Made by a program: the position numbers and the translations under genes. The notes below the pieces were generated by a model that was given only the letters and a program-made list of their open reading frames with translations, made no database searches and had not been told where the DNA came from. This document shows, piece after piece, positions 11,848 to 22,800 of a stretch of DNA of 64,000 nt (its first letter is position 1; each line of letters begins with the position of its first letter). The stretch lies in NCBI GenBank assembly GCA_036785705.1, contig JAWUZG010000015.1:1240001-1304000 (forward strand), given 5' to 3'. This stretch comes from Acanthornis magna. Its lineage: Eukaryota > Chordata > Aves > Passeriformes > Acanthizidae.

Positions 11848-12754
11848 TGCCACTCCTCTTCTTGCTGGGATCTCTCAGGGTACGCAGAGGTGAGGGATGG
11901 AAAGCATTCCCATATGGGACATTGTTAATGGCTGGGCTCAGCTGAGATGGGTACAATGGCTGGGCACTGTCTCTGAGCACTGAGGAGCATTTTGGGACCT
12001 TCCCCAGTGAGGCTTCTTGGTGGCAAAACAGAAACAGAGCAAAAGAATTTGCCCATCTTGCTCCTTAGGCAGAGCAGGAGAGCAGATGATGCTTGTAAAG
12101 GGGCCTACAAGGGGAAAAGTGAAATATCTGATGGGAAAGCTGCTCTCCCTCCTCTGCTGGACACACTGGAAAGGAATCCCAGCAGGTGGAAAACAGTGAA
12201 GGAGCTGCATAAAGTTCTCCACTTCATTCGAGGTGGCTGAGTTTTACTCAGCGTTGTTTCACATCCTTCATTCACATGCCACGGGTGCTCTGATGGGCTG
12301 TATTTATCAAGCTCCTCTGACAGTCTCTTCTGAACTTTGACCATCAATCTATCTGCTCCTACCTGCTTGGAGCTGGCTCTGTTTTCTAGGAGCAGTGTGC
12401 CAGAGGAACGTGCTCTGCAGGAATTTGTCACTTCCCTCCACACGCCCCTCTGGAGGCGAGCGTGGCTCTGCTCTGCCACTCTGTCCTCAATCTCTGGGAG
12501 GTTTCTGGGGACAAAACCCTGTCCCAGAGAGAGGAGTGCTTCCTGGCAGAGTTTTGCTCCACAGGCACCTTCTCATCCTTCTGAGCCCTCTATGTGCTGA
12601 TATCCCTGCACGGCAATAAGGGATGGACTCAGGAGCACAGGGATTTTTTGACTAAAGATGCATGGAAAGTACCTCTGACACTATGTGATGTTCTTACATC
12701 CCTGCTGCAGCAGAATCCCAGCTGAACAAACCCAGTTTCTCTCTGTATTTTGGG
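11848..12754. other. No recognisable feature
   Basis: Unannotated sequence between two CR1 fragments. No gene or repeat recognised. Confidence 0.4.
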
Positions 12755-12872
12755 TAACGCTCCCAGGGATGCACAGGGTGGGATTGCTGGGGTGTCTGTG
12801 CAGGGCCTGCAGTTGGACAGGATGATCCTGTGGGTCCCTCCCAGCTCAGCATATTCTGTGATTCCACGATTT
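12755..12872 (+). mobile_element. CR1 LINE 3' fragment (short)
   Basis: Short terminal piece of the CR1 subfamily marked by 'ggtgtctgtgcagggcctg', 'gatgatcctgtgggtccctc' and 'ccagctcagcatattctgtgattcc'. The same blocks appear in the plus-strand copy at 44440-44676 and in the minus-strand copy at 30925-31150. The upstream edge is diffuse. Confidence 0.82.
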
Positions 12873-14118
12873 TTGAGAAACCTCAGAGTAATCTGCGAAT
12901 TTCCTTGTGAGTACAGAAATACAATTTGTTCACCTAAGAACTTTAATCTCTCCAGTCTGGTTTTGGGTCCATGACAGGTACAGGTCTGTCCCATTCAGTA
13001 GCTGCTTTGCTGTCCTTCTCAGCACCTCTGGGATGTTGTAGGGACATCTAAAGGCAGCTTTGAGCTCTCTGCCTTGGCACTGGTGCAGGGGACAAGCCCC
13101 AGCAGCCCAGAGCAGCTCACAAACCAAGTCCAGGGTTGAAAGCCCAGAGAAGATTCAGAATGACAAATGAAAATATTACAAAATAGGAGCTGGAAGTGAT
13201 TTCCTCCTTTTCTGACCTATTGTTAATGCAGTTGTAGGGGAAATGCTAAACTCCACTGCTCTGATCTTAGCTTGTAACGAGCTCTCCAGCACCTCTGCAA
13301 GGAATTTTATTTTAGCTTGACAGGTTTTAGAGTTTAATTTTCAGTGGTTTAGAATTTGTGACCTGCCCAGCTTGTCTGAGCTCATGGAGAACAAAAGAAT
13401 TGGCTGTTCCTCCTCACCCCACAGAAAGATACTTCCCCAAACTTCCCTTGGAAGTTTTAGGTCTGGATATCTGGGGTACAAAGGAAATAAAGCTCTTCAC
13501 ATGAACATTAATCTGAAGCAACTCTGTCTATTCCTAGAGCTGGGATCCAGGACTTTTCCATCTGGTGTCCCAATCACTTGCAGAAGGTGTGGTTTTCATG
13601 GGAAACAAAGCAAAAATATCGTGAGCACTTGGGGTCCTGCTGCCTCTCCGTGGCCTCTCAGCTTAGGCAGAGCAGGGACTGGGGCTCAGAGCTCATAACT
13701 CTGAATTTACTGCATTTAGGAGAGCTTTGCCCTGGCCCACGTTGTGCCCCCCAGGCCGTGGGCCACCATGGGCAGCTCTGAGCTGGCCATCCTGTCACCC
13801 TGAAGGTGTTGGGGACAGTTTGATGCAGTGAGAGAGCCCAGAATCCTGGGCAGAACCAGCATGGGCAGCACCTCACCCTGCCCATTCCCCTTTGGGAAGA
13901 GCTCACCTGCCAGAGGAGGGTGGGACACAGCCCAGAGGAGACTCTGCAGAGCTGGCTGAGCCCAGAGCCCCCCGAGGCGAGGATGGGGAGCACAGACCCT
14001 GCAGCCGCCACTGCCATGGACTGGATTTATCTACAGAGCCTGGGCTTCCTTCTCATCTCCTGCTCAGCCTTGCCTGCTCCGCAGATTCCAGCTGCTTGTG
14101 GATGGAATGTGACTCTGG
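12873..14118. other. No recognisable feature
   Basis: Unannotated. The stretch 13180-13370 is AT-rich and non-repetitive; the rest is GC-richer. No gene is visible. Confidence 0.4.
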
Positions 14119-14429
14119 GAGAAGGGGGAGGAGGACAAGGAGGAGGAAGAGAAAGAGGAGGAGGAGGAAGAGAAAGAAAAGGAGGAGGAAGAGAAGGAGG
14201 AAGAGGAAGAGAAGAAGGAGGAGGAGGAAGAGAAGAAGGAGGAGGAGGAAGAGGAGGAGAAGGAGGAAGAGGAAGAGAAGAAGGAGGAGGAGGAAGAGAA
14301 GAAGGAGGAGGAGGAAGAGGAGGAGAAGGAGGAAGAGGAAGAGATGAAGGAGGAGGAGGAAGAGATGAAGGAGGAGGAGGAAGAGAAGAAGGAGGAGGAG
14401 GAGGAAGAGAGGAAGGAGGAGAAGGAGGC
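14119..14429. repeat. Polypurine block of GGA/GAA units
   Basis: About 310 bases that are almost entirely purine on the plus strand, built from GGAGGA, GAAGAG, GAAGAAGGAG and similar words. Longer sub-blocks recur, for example GAGGAGGAAGAGAAGAAGGA about four times. All three frames on both strands are open through it, giving poly-Glu/Lys/Arg or poly-Leu/Ser/Pro peptides. These are artefacts of composition. Confidence 0.95.
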
Positions 14430-17400
14430 AGTGTGTGAGTCTGGCCCAGCCCCAGCCCGGAGGGCAAGGCAGGGCACGGCAGGGTTTGTCCTCAGTGCTG
14501 AGCCCAGGAGGGCTGGGATGAAGAGGCTGCTCCGTGCTGGGAGTGGAGAGATCCAGCTGCTCCTTGAAATGGCAGGATCCCGCCATGCCATCCCCATTTA
14601 CATCAAACTGGCTGTGTTTGAAGGTGTTTGAAGCCTTTAAAGATTGGCTGGCCAGGTTGGAATCTCGCTTTTAATCCTCTGAAATAATTGTCTAGACCTT
14701 AATCAGCTACTGGGTGCTGTTTCTGCAGCAGGATGTGCTCTCACGCTCTTCCAGTGCTGGCCAGGCAAGGGGCAGAGCCCAGCCCCAGGGGCTGCAAGGG
14801 TTAACAGTCCCCATTCGCTGGCAGATAAACAGGACCCAAATCCGTGACAAAGCCCCAGCAGTGCTGGCACGGGTGGCATGAGCCATTGGGGATGGGCCAT
14901 TAGCCTTTGGCTGAGGCCAATCCGGGAGTGGGAAATGTGCAGCCCAATTGCTCCGGCTGCCCCATGAGGGATGGGGACATGGCACTGGGGAGGAGGAGCT
15001 CCTTCCCAAGGGGAGCAGGAGCAGCCTGGCTGGGGGAAGCTGGCACCAGACCCCTGGGGTGGCACAGGAGGAGGATGTGCAGGCTGGAATAAGTCCAATA
15101 TAGCTTTAAAATGCAGCGTGAGCACGTGGGGAAGGCGTGCTCATGGTGCCAGGTGCCTGAGCACTGATACCATCTCCAAAGGGCTGCATTTGCATTAGAG
15201 GAAGCACAAGGAATAGATTAAATGTATATTTAGGAGAGTCGTTTCAGGCTCGGAGCCTCTGGGTGGCTGGAGGCACCTTTTGTTCCAGATAGGGGAGGAA
15301 GCTGCCAACAAAATCAGCCTCTTGGGGCTTGATTATTGAGGCAGAGTAGAGAGAAAAGGAGCCTAGGTAAGAGCTGGGGGCAAGTATGGGAGGTGGTTTG
15401 GGAGGATCTGCTGAGAGTGCCAGAGGAGGAGATGGGCAAGGGCTGCAGAGGCCTTTGGGAGAGGCTGGGGATGGCAAGGAGTATCCCGAGGCATTAATCA
15501 GGCATTTATCTCTGCTGGCTAGTAAACAAGTGGTAATCACCATCTCCAGCCCTGTGTCCTGGAGGTCCTGGAGAGCTCCAGCAGCTTTCTACTGCTCCTC
15601 ATTATAGCTTAGCTGGAGGACTTGCTGTGGGTCAGAACATCCAAATCCTGCTGATTAACAGTGAGAAATCAGCGCTGCTGGACCCCAGGATAGTTTTTCT
15701 TCTCAGCTTTTAGTTTTTGTGCGAATCCATGAGCTGGGGGCATTTGTAAGTTGGCAAAGTCAGGCCCTCAGAAGCTGGGCACTGTCCATACGTCCTAAAT
15801 CCACCTCTGGTTATGTGGGATGAAATTCCTTTTAATGAACTGTGCATGCAAGAGTTCACCTGCCCCTGCCAGCACAGTCCCTGCAGGTGCTTGGTTATCA
15901 GCTATTTCCTATCAGCAATTTTCAGGAGGTTGCCTGGCTTGGGGTTCCAGATACCTTCCCTTGACTGGTGACGATTTCAGCATGTGCTAAAATCTGTTTG
16001 GGAATTGTGTCCTGAGATGGAGCCCCAGGGGATGTAATTCAACATTCTGCAGGATGAGTAAAATAGCTGATTTATAGTTTCTATATAGGTGATTGAGAAG
16101 AATCCATGCAGGTGTCACAGCCTGCCCAGCACAGGGCTCGGTCCCAGCCCAGAAGTGCTGATGATCTTTCTTAATCAGCCTCTAATTTCTCCCTTCCAGT
16201 TCCTTACAAGGTAATGATCCTGACAGATAAACAGGACCCAAATCAGTGACAAAGAGCTTCCCAGGCTCTTTTCCCCCTGAGTGATCTCTCAGAAGCCTTG
16301 GGTGATGTCTCAGCGGCCTGGGAGGAGCCCCCTTCCTGCTTGATGATGAAACAGGGATGGGATTTTGCAGGGATCAGGTCCTGCCTGTACTTTTGGAGAG
16401 GGAAACTGCAGTGCCTCGGAGGTGAAAGTCTCTGACTGACACATTTTGCTGCAGCTGCCAGAGTCAGAAGTGATTTCGGTGCCAAAACTGAGCTGTAATT
16501 ATTGCTAATGGTGTCATGTTGACTTTGCTGCTTGGACCGCTCAGCACAAAGGTGAGTTCGGTAAACACAGCAAACTAAAGCCAGTTAATAATGAAAACCA
16601 TGACTTCTGCAAGTGTGTGCCTGAGTGAAGGAAGCAATGTGTGTGAACACTCATTCCAATCAAAATAACAAATTTCCCAGCGTTTTCAGATCCCTTCTGT
16701 CCATTCCTCATCAGCATTCATAGAAGTAAATTGTGTTTGTGAGAAGTTCTGTGAGAAAATGAGTGTTTGAATATTAATGGGAATGACAAGAAGTGACATG
16801 CAGCTGTCTGTAAAAGCTGTAGGAGAAGCTCTGCGTTGCCAGTGTGTGATCTTGGGGGATTTTGCACAGTTTTGCAACATCTCTGGCAACAAAAGTGGGT
16901 GCAAATGTAGGATCATGTGACTGATCAAGCTCTGTGGGCCAGAAATAGCTGATACTCAAACTAAATGAACTCTGGGGAAATCCTTGGCTTAGATCTCTTC
17001 TGCCTACAACATTTAGTTCATAAAGAAAGAAATAAATAATAAATATAGTTACTGGGTTATTAGGGTAGTCAGTGGGAAAAAAACACCTACTGACTCCAAC
17101 AGTGTCAGGTTTTCACCTTAAACTCTTCAAGCGCAGCTTGTGAGCTCAGTTTGTGAACAAAACAGAGCTGAATTTATTATTTAGGCCTATGATCAAGCAA
17201 CTGAGCAGTTTTGTACTGGGGCCAGGGACTGCTGCATCTGCTGCTTCCAAGGAGAAAATTAACCACCAGCAAACAGGGCAAAGCAATGACTCTCTGAATG
17301 AAGATCTATGTATTAATAGAAGTATAAAAATCAACTGTTTAGAATTCCAGATGTTCTCCTGGTTTGCACAAATGCAGGTCTCAGCTGGGCTGATGCTGAG

Positions 17401-17685
17401 GTGTTGTTTGTGTTCCATCCCTTCTCTTTCTCCTGCAGTCAGTGGGGTGATAATCCTGATCCTGCCTGAGCTGCTGTTAGTACCTGCACTATTAATTTGT
17501 GTGCTCTTGATCCTTCTGCTTTAAGTTCCAATCTTGCTCCTGAGTTTCTACAGGACCTAAATGGAGATCTCAGTTTCTTCCAGAAGGAAGTTTCTTGGGG
17601 AGATGCCATCTAGAAACACTCTTTTAACTTCCCAGACTTTGGGATGAGAGGTTGCATGTTCAAATATCTGTAGGGATCATGGAAT
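14430..17685. other. Unannotated; contains a 31-bp direct repeat
   Basis: About 3.2 kb without a recognisable element. A 31-bp sequence recurs with one mismatch at 14822-14852 and 16224-16254 (see findings). A hydrophobic open frame follows a polypyrimidine tract and CAG near 17439 (see findings). Otherwise nothing is supported. Confidence 0.4.
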
Positions 17686-17717
17686 CTCAGATTAGTTTAG
17701 GTTGGATGGACCTTTTT
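17686..17717 (-). mobile_element. CR1 LINE extreme 3' end, remnant
   Basis: On the minus strand this reads as the last bases of a CR1 ('ggtccatccaacctaaacta' then 'gattccatgatcc'). It directly abuts the tail of the next CR1 copy at an 8-base A run (minus strand). It is either an older CR1 into which the neighbouring copy was placed, or the displaced end of the same copy. Confidence 0.55.
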
Positions 17718-18021
17718 TTTGCTGACTGCAGATCATTTCCTGGGTGCTCAACCACCTTTCATAGAATGCTTTGGGTTGGGAGGGACCTCAAAGCCCCTCC
17801 AGTGCCTCCCCTGCCATGGGCAGGGACACCTCCCACTGTCCCAGGCTGCTCCAAGCTCTGTCCAGCCTGGCCTTGGACACTGCCAGGGATCCAGGGGCAG
17901 CCACAGCTTCTCTGGGCACCTGTGCCAGGGCCTGCCCACCCTCACAGGGAAGAATTCCTTCCCAATATCCCATCCATCCCTGCCCTCTGGCACTGGGAAA
18001 CCATTCCCTGTGTTCTGGTCA
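17718..18021 (-). mobile_element. CR1 LINE 3' fragment with non-CR1 tail (copy B)
   Basis: Minus-strand CR1. Its 3' part (17718-17970) equals the block at 8922-9174 with 5 mismatches in 253 bp, including the identical 43-bp tail (17718-17760). Its 5' part (17971-18021) is the 'cacagggaatggtttcccagtg / ccagagggcagggatggatg' type of CR1, unlike the partner. Both share the less common words GACAGAGCTTGG and CCCAAAGCATTCTATG, so the similarity is specific to this pair rather than a family-wide consensus. Confidence 0.88.
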
Positions 18022-18258
18022 TGCTCTTGTAAACAGTCTCTCTCTATCTTGCAGGCTCACTATCCATAATCCCTCATTACAGGATCCTGTAGGAACGGAG
18101 GCAGTTCCTTCATCTGGACATGGCTGATGTCCCACAAAGCCCCTGCAGCACCAGACAGGGATGTGTGGAGCTGATCCCTCATGGAAGAATTCCCCTGAGC
18201 TGTCCAGGTGCGCTCGGTGAGCAGCGATCCCTGGGTGGGGAGGTGCTGGGAGCAGCAG

Positions 18259-19028
18259 TGTCTTGGTTTGAAAGACAGGTGTCTGCCAAGGAAGGCAATA
18301 ATACAGAAACAATGGTTTAAATAGACAAAGTCAGAATACAACCCTCACCCTGTCAGGGTGGTGCTAGCAGTGCAGTTCAATGGTGCTGCAGTCCCATTGG
18401 AGTGATGGATGTGCTCTTGTTGAAATGGTGATCTTGTGGAAAGGTCTCGTCGGTCTCTGGAGGTCCAGCGGTGGCTCCTGAGCTCTTCTCCTCTGGGAAT
18501 CAGTGGAAAAGGTACCCCGGTGTTCCAGAGTCTCAGTTTATGTGCAGGTAGGAATGTTCAGTTCCTCCCCTCTGGGCAGGGCATCTCCCAATGGCTGATG
18601 GAATCTGTGAGTCACTCCCAGAGCCCTCGATGGCCATGAGCAGAGCTAGCCCCAATGGTGTTAGCAGGGCTGGGTCACTCCTGGGGACATTGATGGCCAT
18701 GAGCAGAGATAGCCCCGATGGTGTTAGCAGGGCTGGGTCACTCCTGGGGACATTGATGGCCATGAGCAGAGATAGCCCCGATGGTGTTAGCAGGGCTGGG
18801 TCACTCCTGGGGACATTGATGGCCATGAGCAGAGCTAGCACGATGGTGTTAGCAGGGCTGGGTCACTCCTGGGGACATTGATGGCCATGAGCAGAGATAG
18901 CCCCGATGGTGTTAGCAGGGCTGGGTCATGCTGAACACAAAGAACACTGCCCCACCTGTTTTTAACAGCTTATGGAGATGGTAATAGAATACAGACTTTT
19001 GATTACACCTTCCATGTAGCCTAGGACA
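18259..19028 (+). mobile_element. Solo LTR of an endogenous retrovirus (copy B)
   Basis: Starts TGTCTTGGTTTGAAAGACAG and ends ...CTAGGACA. It is flanked by a perfect 5-bp target-site duplication, AGCAG at 18254-18258 and at 19029-19033. It is 770 bp long. Compared with copy A (842 bp) it lacks 134 bp after 'gccaagg' and carries one extra 62-bp minisatellite unit, which together account for the whole length difference (842-134+62=770). No internal retroviral sequence adjoins it, so it is a solo LTR. About 98% identity to copy A in the segment compared by eye suggests a young family or later sequence exchange. Confidence 0.92.
18615..18928 (+). repeat. 63-bp minisatellite inside LTR copy B, 5 units
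   Basis: Five units end at 18677, 18740, 18803, 18865 and 18928, giving spacings of 63, 63, 62 and 63 bp. The 62-bp unit has CTAGCACGATGG where the others have ATAGCCCCGATGG or close variants. It is the reverse-complement counterpart of the array at 7527-7778, with one more unit. Confidence 0.95.
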
Positions 19029-19033
19029 AGCAG

Positions 19034-19387
19034 GGTGCAGGGATCCAGCGGGTGCCTAAAGGATTTTAATAACCATTTCCAAGGCTGGTAATGACAGTCA
19101 TTTTTTATTAAGTGAGAAAGGTACCCATTCCTTTACTCTGTGGGCTCCAGATTGTAACTGAGAGTTAAATACCACTGTAATTCTCCTTTACAATGCATCC
19201 CAGATCTCTTTTAAAAACCTTGAGTAGCTCTTTCTCACAGGAGTAGAATCCTTGACTTCAAAGACATCAGTCGCATGGACGAAGATGCAGAATTGCGTTT
19301 TACATCCGCATTGTACAGAATGTGAGTTATGGGATGGATGCTGCAATTATTATTTCTGTCCATGTTAGGAAGGTGTGATTGCCTCTG
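19034..19387. other. No recognisable feature
   Basis: About 350 bases of AT-leaning unannotated sequence after the LTR's target-site duplication. Nothing recognised. Confidence 0.4.
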
Positions 19388-19500
19388 CCCCAGGGGTGAG
19401 AACAGCCTGTTCCAGGGAAAAATCCCTTCCTGTGGCAGGGGCTTGGAATGAGAGGGACTTTAAGACTCCTTCCAACCCAAACCACTCTGCGATTCTCCAG
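19388..19500 (+). mobile_element. CR1 LINE 3' fragment (short)
   Basis: Terminal piece with 'cttcctgtggcaggggcttg', 'gagggactttaagactcctt' and 'ccaacccaaaccactctgcg' followed by ATTCTCCAG. It is more diverged than the neighbours, with several substitutions in the terminal block, so it is probably an older copy. Confidence 0.78.
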
Positions 19501-19780
19501 TCAATAACCGGGAAGGAGCTCCAAAGCAAACTTAGTGATATGCAAAATACAAGATGTCAAGATCTGACATTCTTCATTGCTGATAAGGAGACATCTAATA
19601 ACTCATAAGTGAATGTAAATGTCATATCACTCCTAAAACATTGTGCATTCTCCATCAGCCAGAATAATGACTGATTATAAATGTTCCAGCGCACAAAACA
19701 CCAACCAAACAAAAGGGAAGCATGAAATTAGATTAAAGAAATAAAGTGGAAAATAATAAGACTAATACAAATACTTACAG
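19501..19780. other. No recognisable feature
   Basis: AT-rich sequence leading into the AGTAAT microsatellite. No feature recognised. Confidence 0.4.
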
Positions 19781-19819
19781 TAATAGTAATAGTAATAGTA
19801 ATAGTAATAATAATAATAG
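19781..19819. repeat. (AGTAAT)n / (AAT)n microsatellite
   Basis: About four AGTAAT units followed by AAT triplets, roughly 39 bases. Confidence 0.93.
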
Positions 19820-22800
19820 TGCTACTCTACGTTGCTTTTTTAACCCTCATCATCTGGAAGGATCCCAAAGCCCTTTGGGGAGGATGGGCTGCTCCAGACA
19901 AGTCCGACCACACAAATGGAAACCCTCAGACATCACCTACAGGTGGTTCTTGGCCCAGGGCAGAGTTCTTCTAATTTTTTCAGGACTGGCAGTGAGGCAG
20001 ACACAGAATTCTGACAGAAATGAAATGCTTTTGGAAGGTTTCTTTGCAGTTGCAAGCACTGGAAAATGAGCACTGGCAGCAATAGCAGTTGAAATCACAG
20101 AACTCCAGGAGCTGAATCCTGCAGTGCCTCCCATACAGTATCCAAATGGGGGATATTCCATTTCCTTAACAACTTCCAGCTTTTCTGCAGGACTCAAGGA
20201 ATAAAGGGAACTTCCTAACTTCTTAGTTTTTCTTATTTCTGTCTTTGTATATTCTGTGGTGGATCTTCTGTAAGCATTTTTATCTTTGCTGTGCCTGCAG
20301 TTTCCACAGTATCATTTCTACCCTTCCTTTTCCTGCCCATTTCTACTTTTCTTCGGGGATTTGGGTTGAAAACACAGCTGCTCTTGTTATTTGTCATTTT
20401 TGGGATTATTTACTCAAATGCTCAGTTGCTGGGTTTTGGTTTTCCTTGGTAACTTTGAAAAATATTCACCTGCAAAATGCCTGAGCCTCCTCCCTGACGT
20501 TGTCCTGTCCCAGGAACAGCAATGAAATTCCACAATTCTGGCCTGGCTCCTCCAAGAACATTTGTTTCCAGCCCTGTAAGTTCCTTTTGCATGAGCAATT
20601 CCTTCCTTCAGCTCTCTGTGTGCCAAAGTTCTTCCTCCTGGGTGCTCCTATCCCATTTCTGTCACCATCAGAAGGCATTTCCTTCTGCCTTGCCCTTGCC
20701 TTGTGGGGTCACCTCCTCCTTGGCTCCTTCCTTGCTCCAGATCCCTGAAATCCACTGTCCTGAATCCCTTCTCCTTCCAGAGAGGAGGCTGCATCCTTTC
20801 TTATCTCCAGTTGCCTACAAGTTCTTGCCCCTCCAAGGCTCAAGGAGCCTTCCCCAGGGTCTGGCTATCCTGAGAACTTTGGCTTTGTGTCCCAGAGCAG
20901 GAAGAGGAGAGGAGCAGCTGGGAGGGGGAGGGGGAGAGGGAAAGTATTGCAAAATCCTGGCTGGCAAGCCAGAAGCCAGAGGAAAAGTGGGGAAAGGAAA
21001 GGCTCAGAGATCAAAGCAGCCAGAAAAAGCCCAGGGCCTTGACTTGTAAGGTCCCTGTGATCAGGAGAATCTGTATTTTGGGCTCCTGACCCGAGTTTTC
21101 TGAAAGAAACAGTGACTAATTGTGATACAATGCTGTCTGAATTCAAATCCAGGGTGGGAAATCTATTTCCAAGCTTCAGCTGTTGTGTTCTGTGCCCCTG
21201 TAAAGCCCATGCCCTGATCATCCAGGAGCATGGAAATCCGTGGAGATCTGTGCCCAGAACAACCTTTTTTAGTGAGGATCTCCTGGCAAAGAGACAATTT
21301 TTAGGCGCTCGTGTCTTGCTCAGGAAACCCAGACAGGCTGATTTCACCCACCCTGAAATCAGTCTTCAGTATTTCTGAATCATCCCCAAAATTTCTGTTG
21401 CTGTCTTCTGTTAAGTCTGTAGGATTTAACATCTTTTACGTGGAACATGATTATTGTTTGTTATTTTCTTCTCTTTTTCTGCGCCACAAGCTGAGGAGCT
21501 CAGTGATCAAAGCCAGAGCATCCTGCCTCCAGCCCATCCATTTCCTACTTCTATTTTAGTCCCCTCTCAGCCTTCCCGCCCTGGATCGATCCCAATGGGC
21601 ACAATCTGTGTCACGGTTTAACGAGGCACGATCTGTGCCATCGCTGCACGCAGAGCCCTGCTGATTCACCCTCCTTGCCTCTGCTCTGCTGCCTGCAGAG
21701 CTCTCTCTCATCACCAGAACCTCTTGCAGGGCGAGGTGTGCCCCTCTGCCCCAGAGTGACCACAGCACAGAGCTGTTTGTTGAACTCGTGGGAAGGGGCG
21801 TTTTCATTTCCCCCGGAGCCTGTGCCTCTGCAGAGCTGTGCTGATCCAAGCACTCAGCGTGGGTTAGGACTTTAATAAACCAACCTCATTTTCTCACAAG
21901 AAGCCCTGCCACAGCATCTTGACCTTGCTCCTTCTCCTGGCCCCCTGCAGGGAGCCTTTTCACAATTCCCTGTCCCTACCTGCTGATCACCTGTTCTCAC
22001 TAATGAACAAACCTCTTGTGGGGACTCCTAAGCAGGCAGCAGTGTTTAGAAGCAGAAATTACAACATGAACTAAATCATTCCAAATGGAATAGTCCGTGC
22101 ACCAAATAAAATAAATGCGTTTTATTGTTGTCTCATTAGAAATCTTAATCACTTCCAGCAAAGCCCAGTGTGTGCAGATATAAATATCAGATCCCTGTTT
22201 AAAAACCTTTCTGGGAAAAGGAACAAAGCTGCAAATTGCCACGAGCTGAGAACTGGGGGCAGCTCAGCAGAGGCTGCCAGAGCCCTCCCTGGACACTGGG
22301 ATTTATTGGGGATGGTGCTGTGCTGGTCCAGACAGGGAACTCAGTGACCTGCCCTCCATTCCTCAAGGTGACGCTGGGCAAGGCTTTTAGGGAGAAACAG
22401 AAAATTGTATTGATTGTGCAAAATGTTCATAAAGCACATTTTTATGAGGGTGCACTAAAGCAACAGGCTGCTGGGATTTGGTTGGAAACGAGCACTGGGA
22501 AGGATGAGGGGATGGACTGGAGCCATCCCAGCTCAAAACCATTGGCCCTGTGTCCCCTGGGGGCTGTGGGTCAGCTATTCCATGTCCTGGTTTGCTGTCT
22601 GTGCCAAGCCTGGCCCTGACTGGTTGTACTGGTTTATGCTGGAGTCTGTTCTGCTGCTTCACTTCAGCCAGGACCCAATTTTTGTGGGAGCAGATTTTCT
22701 CCAGCATCCCTCAAGGTGAACACCAAGCTCTGGAGATCTTGAGAATAACTTCCAGTTAGCAGCAGGGAAAGTGAGGCACACGAGAGTGCCATGGATTGCT

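Noticed and set aside
13892..14597. Long Glu/Lys/Arg- or Leu/Ser/Pro-rich open frames at 14.0-14.6 kb
   Set aside because: All six frames are open across the polypurine block, so composition alone explains them.
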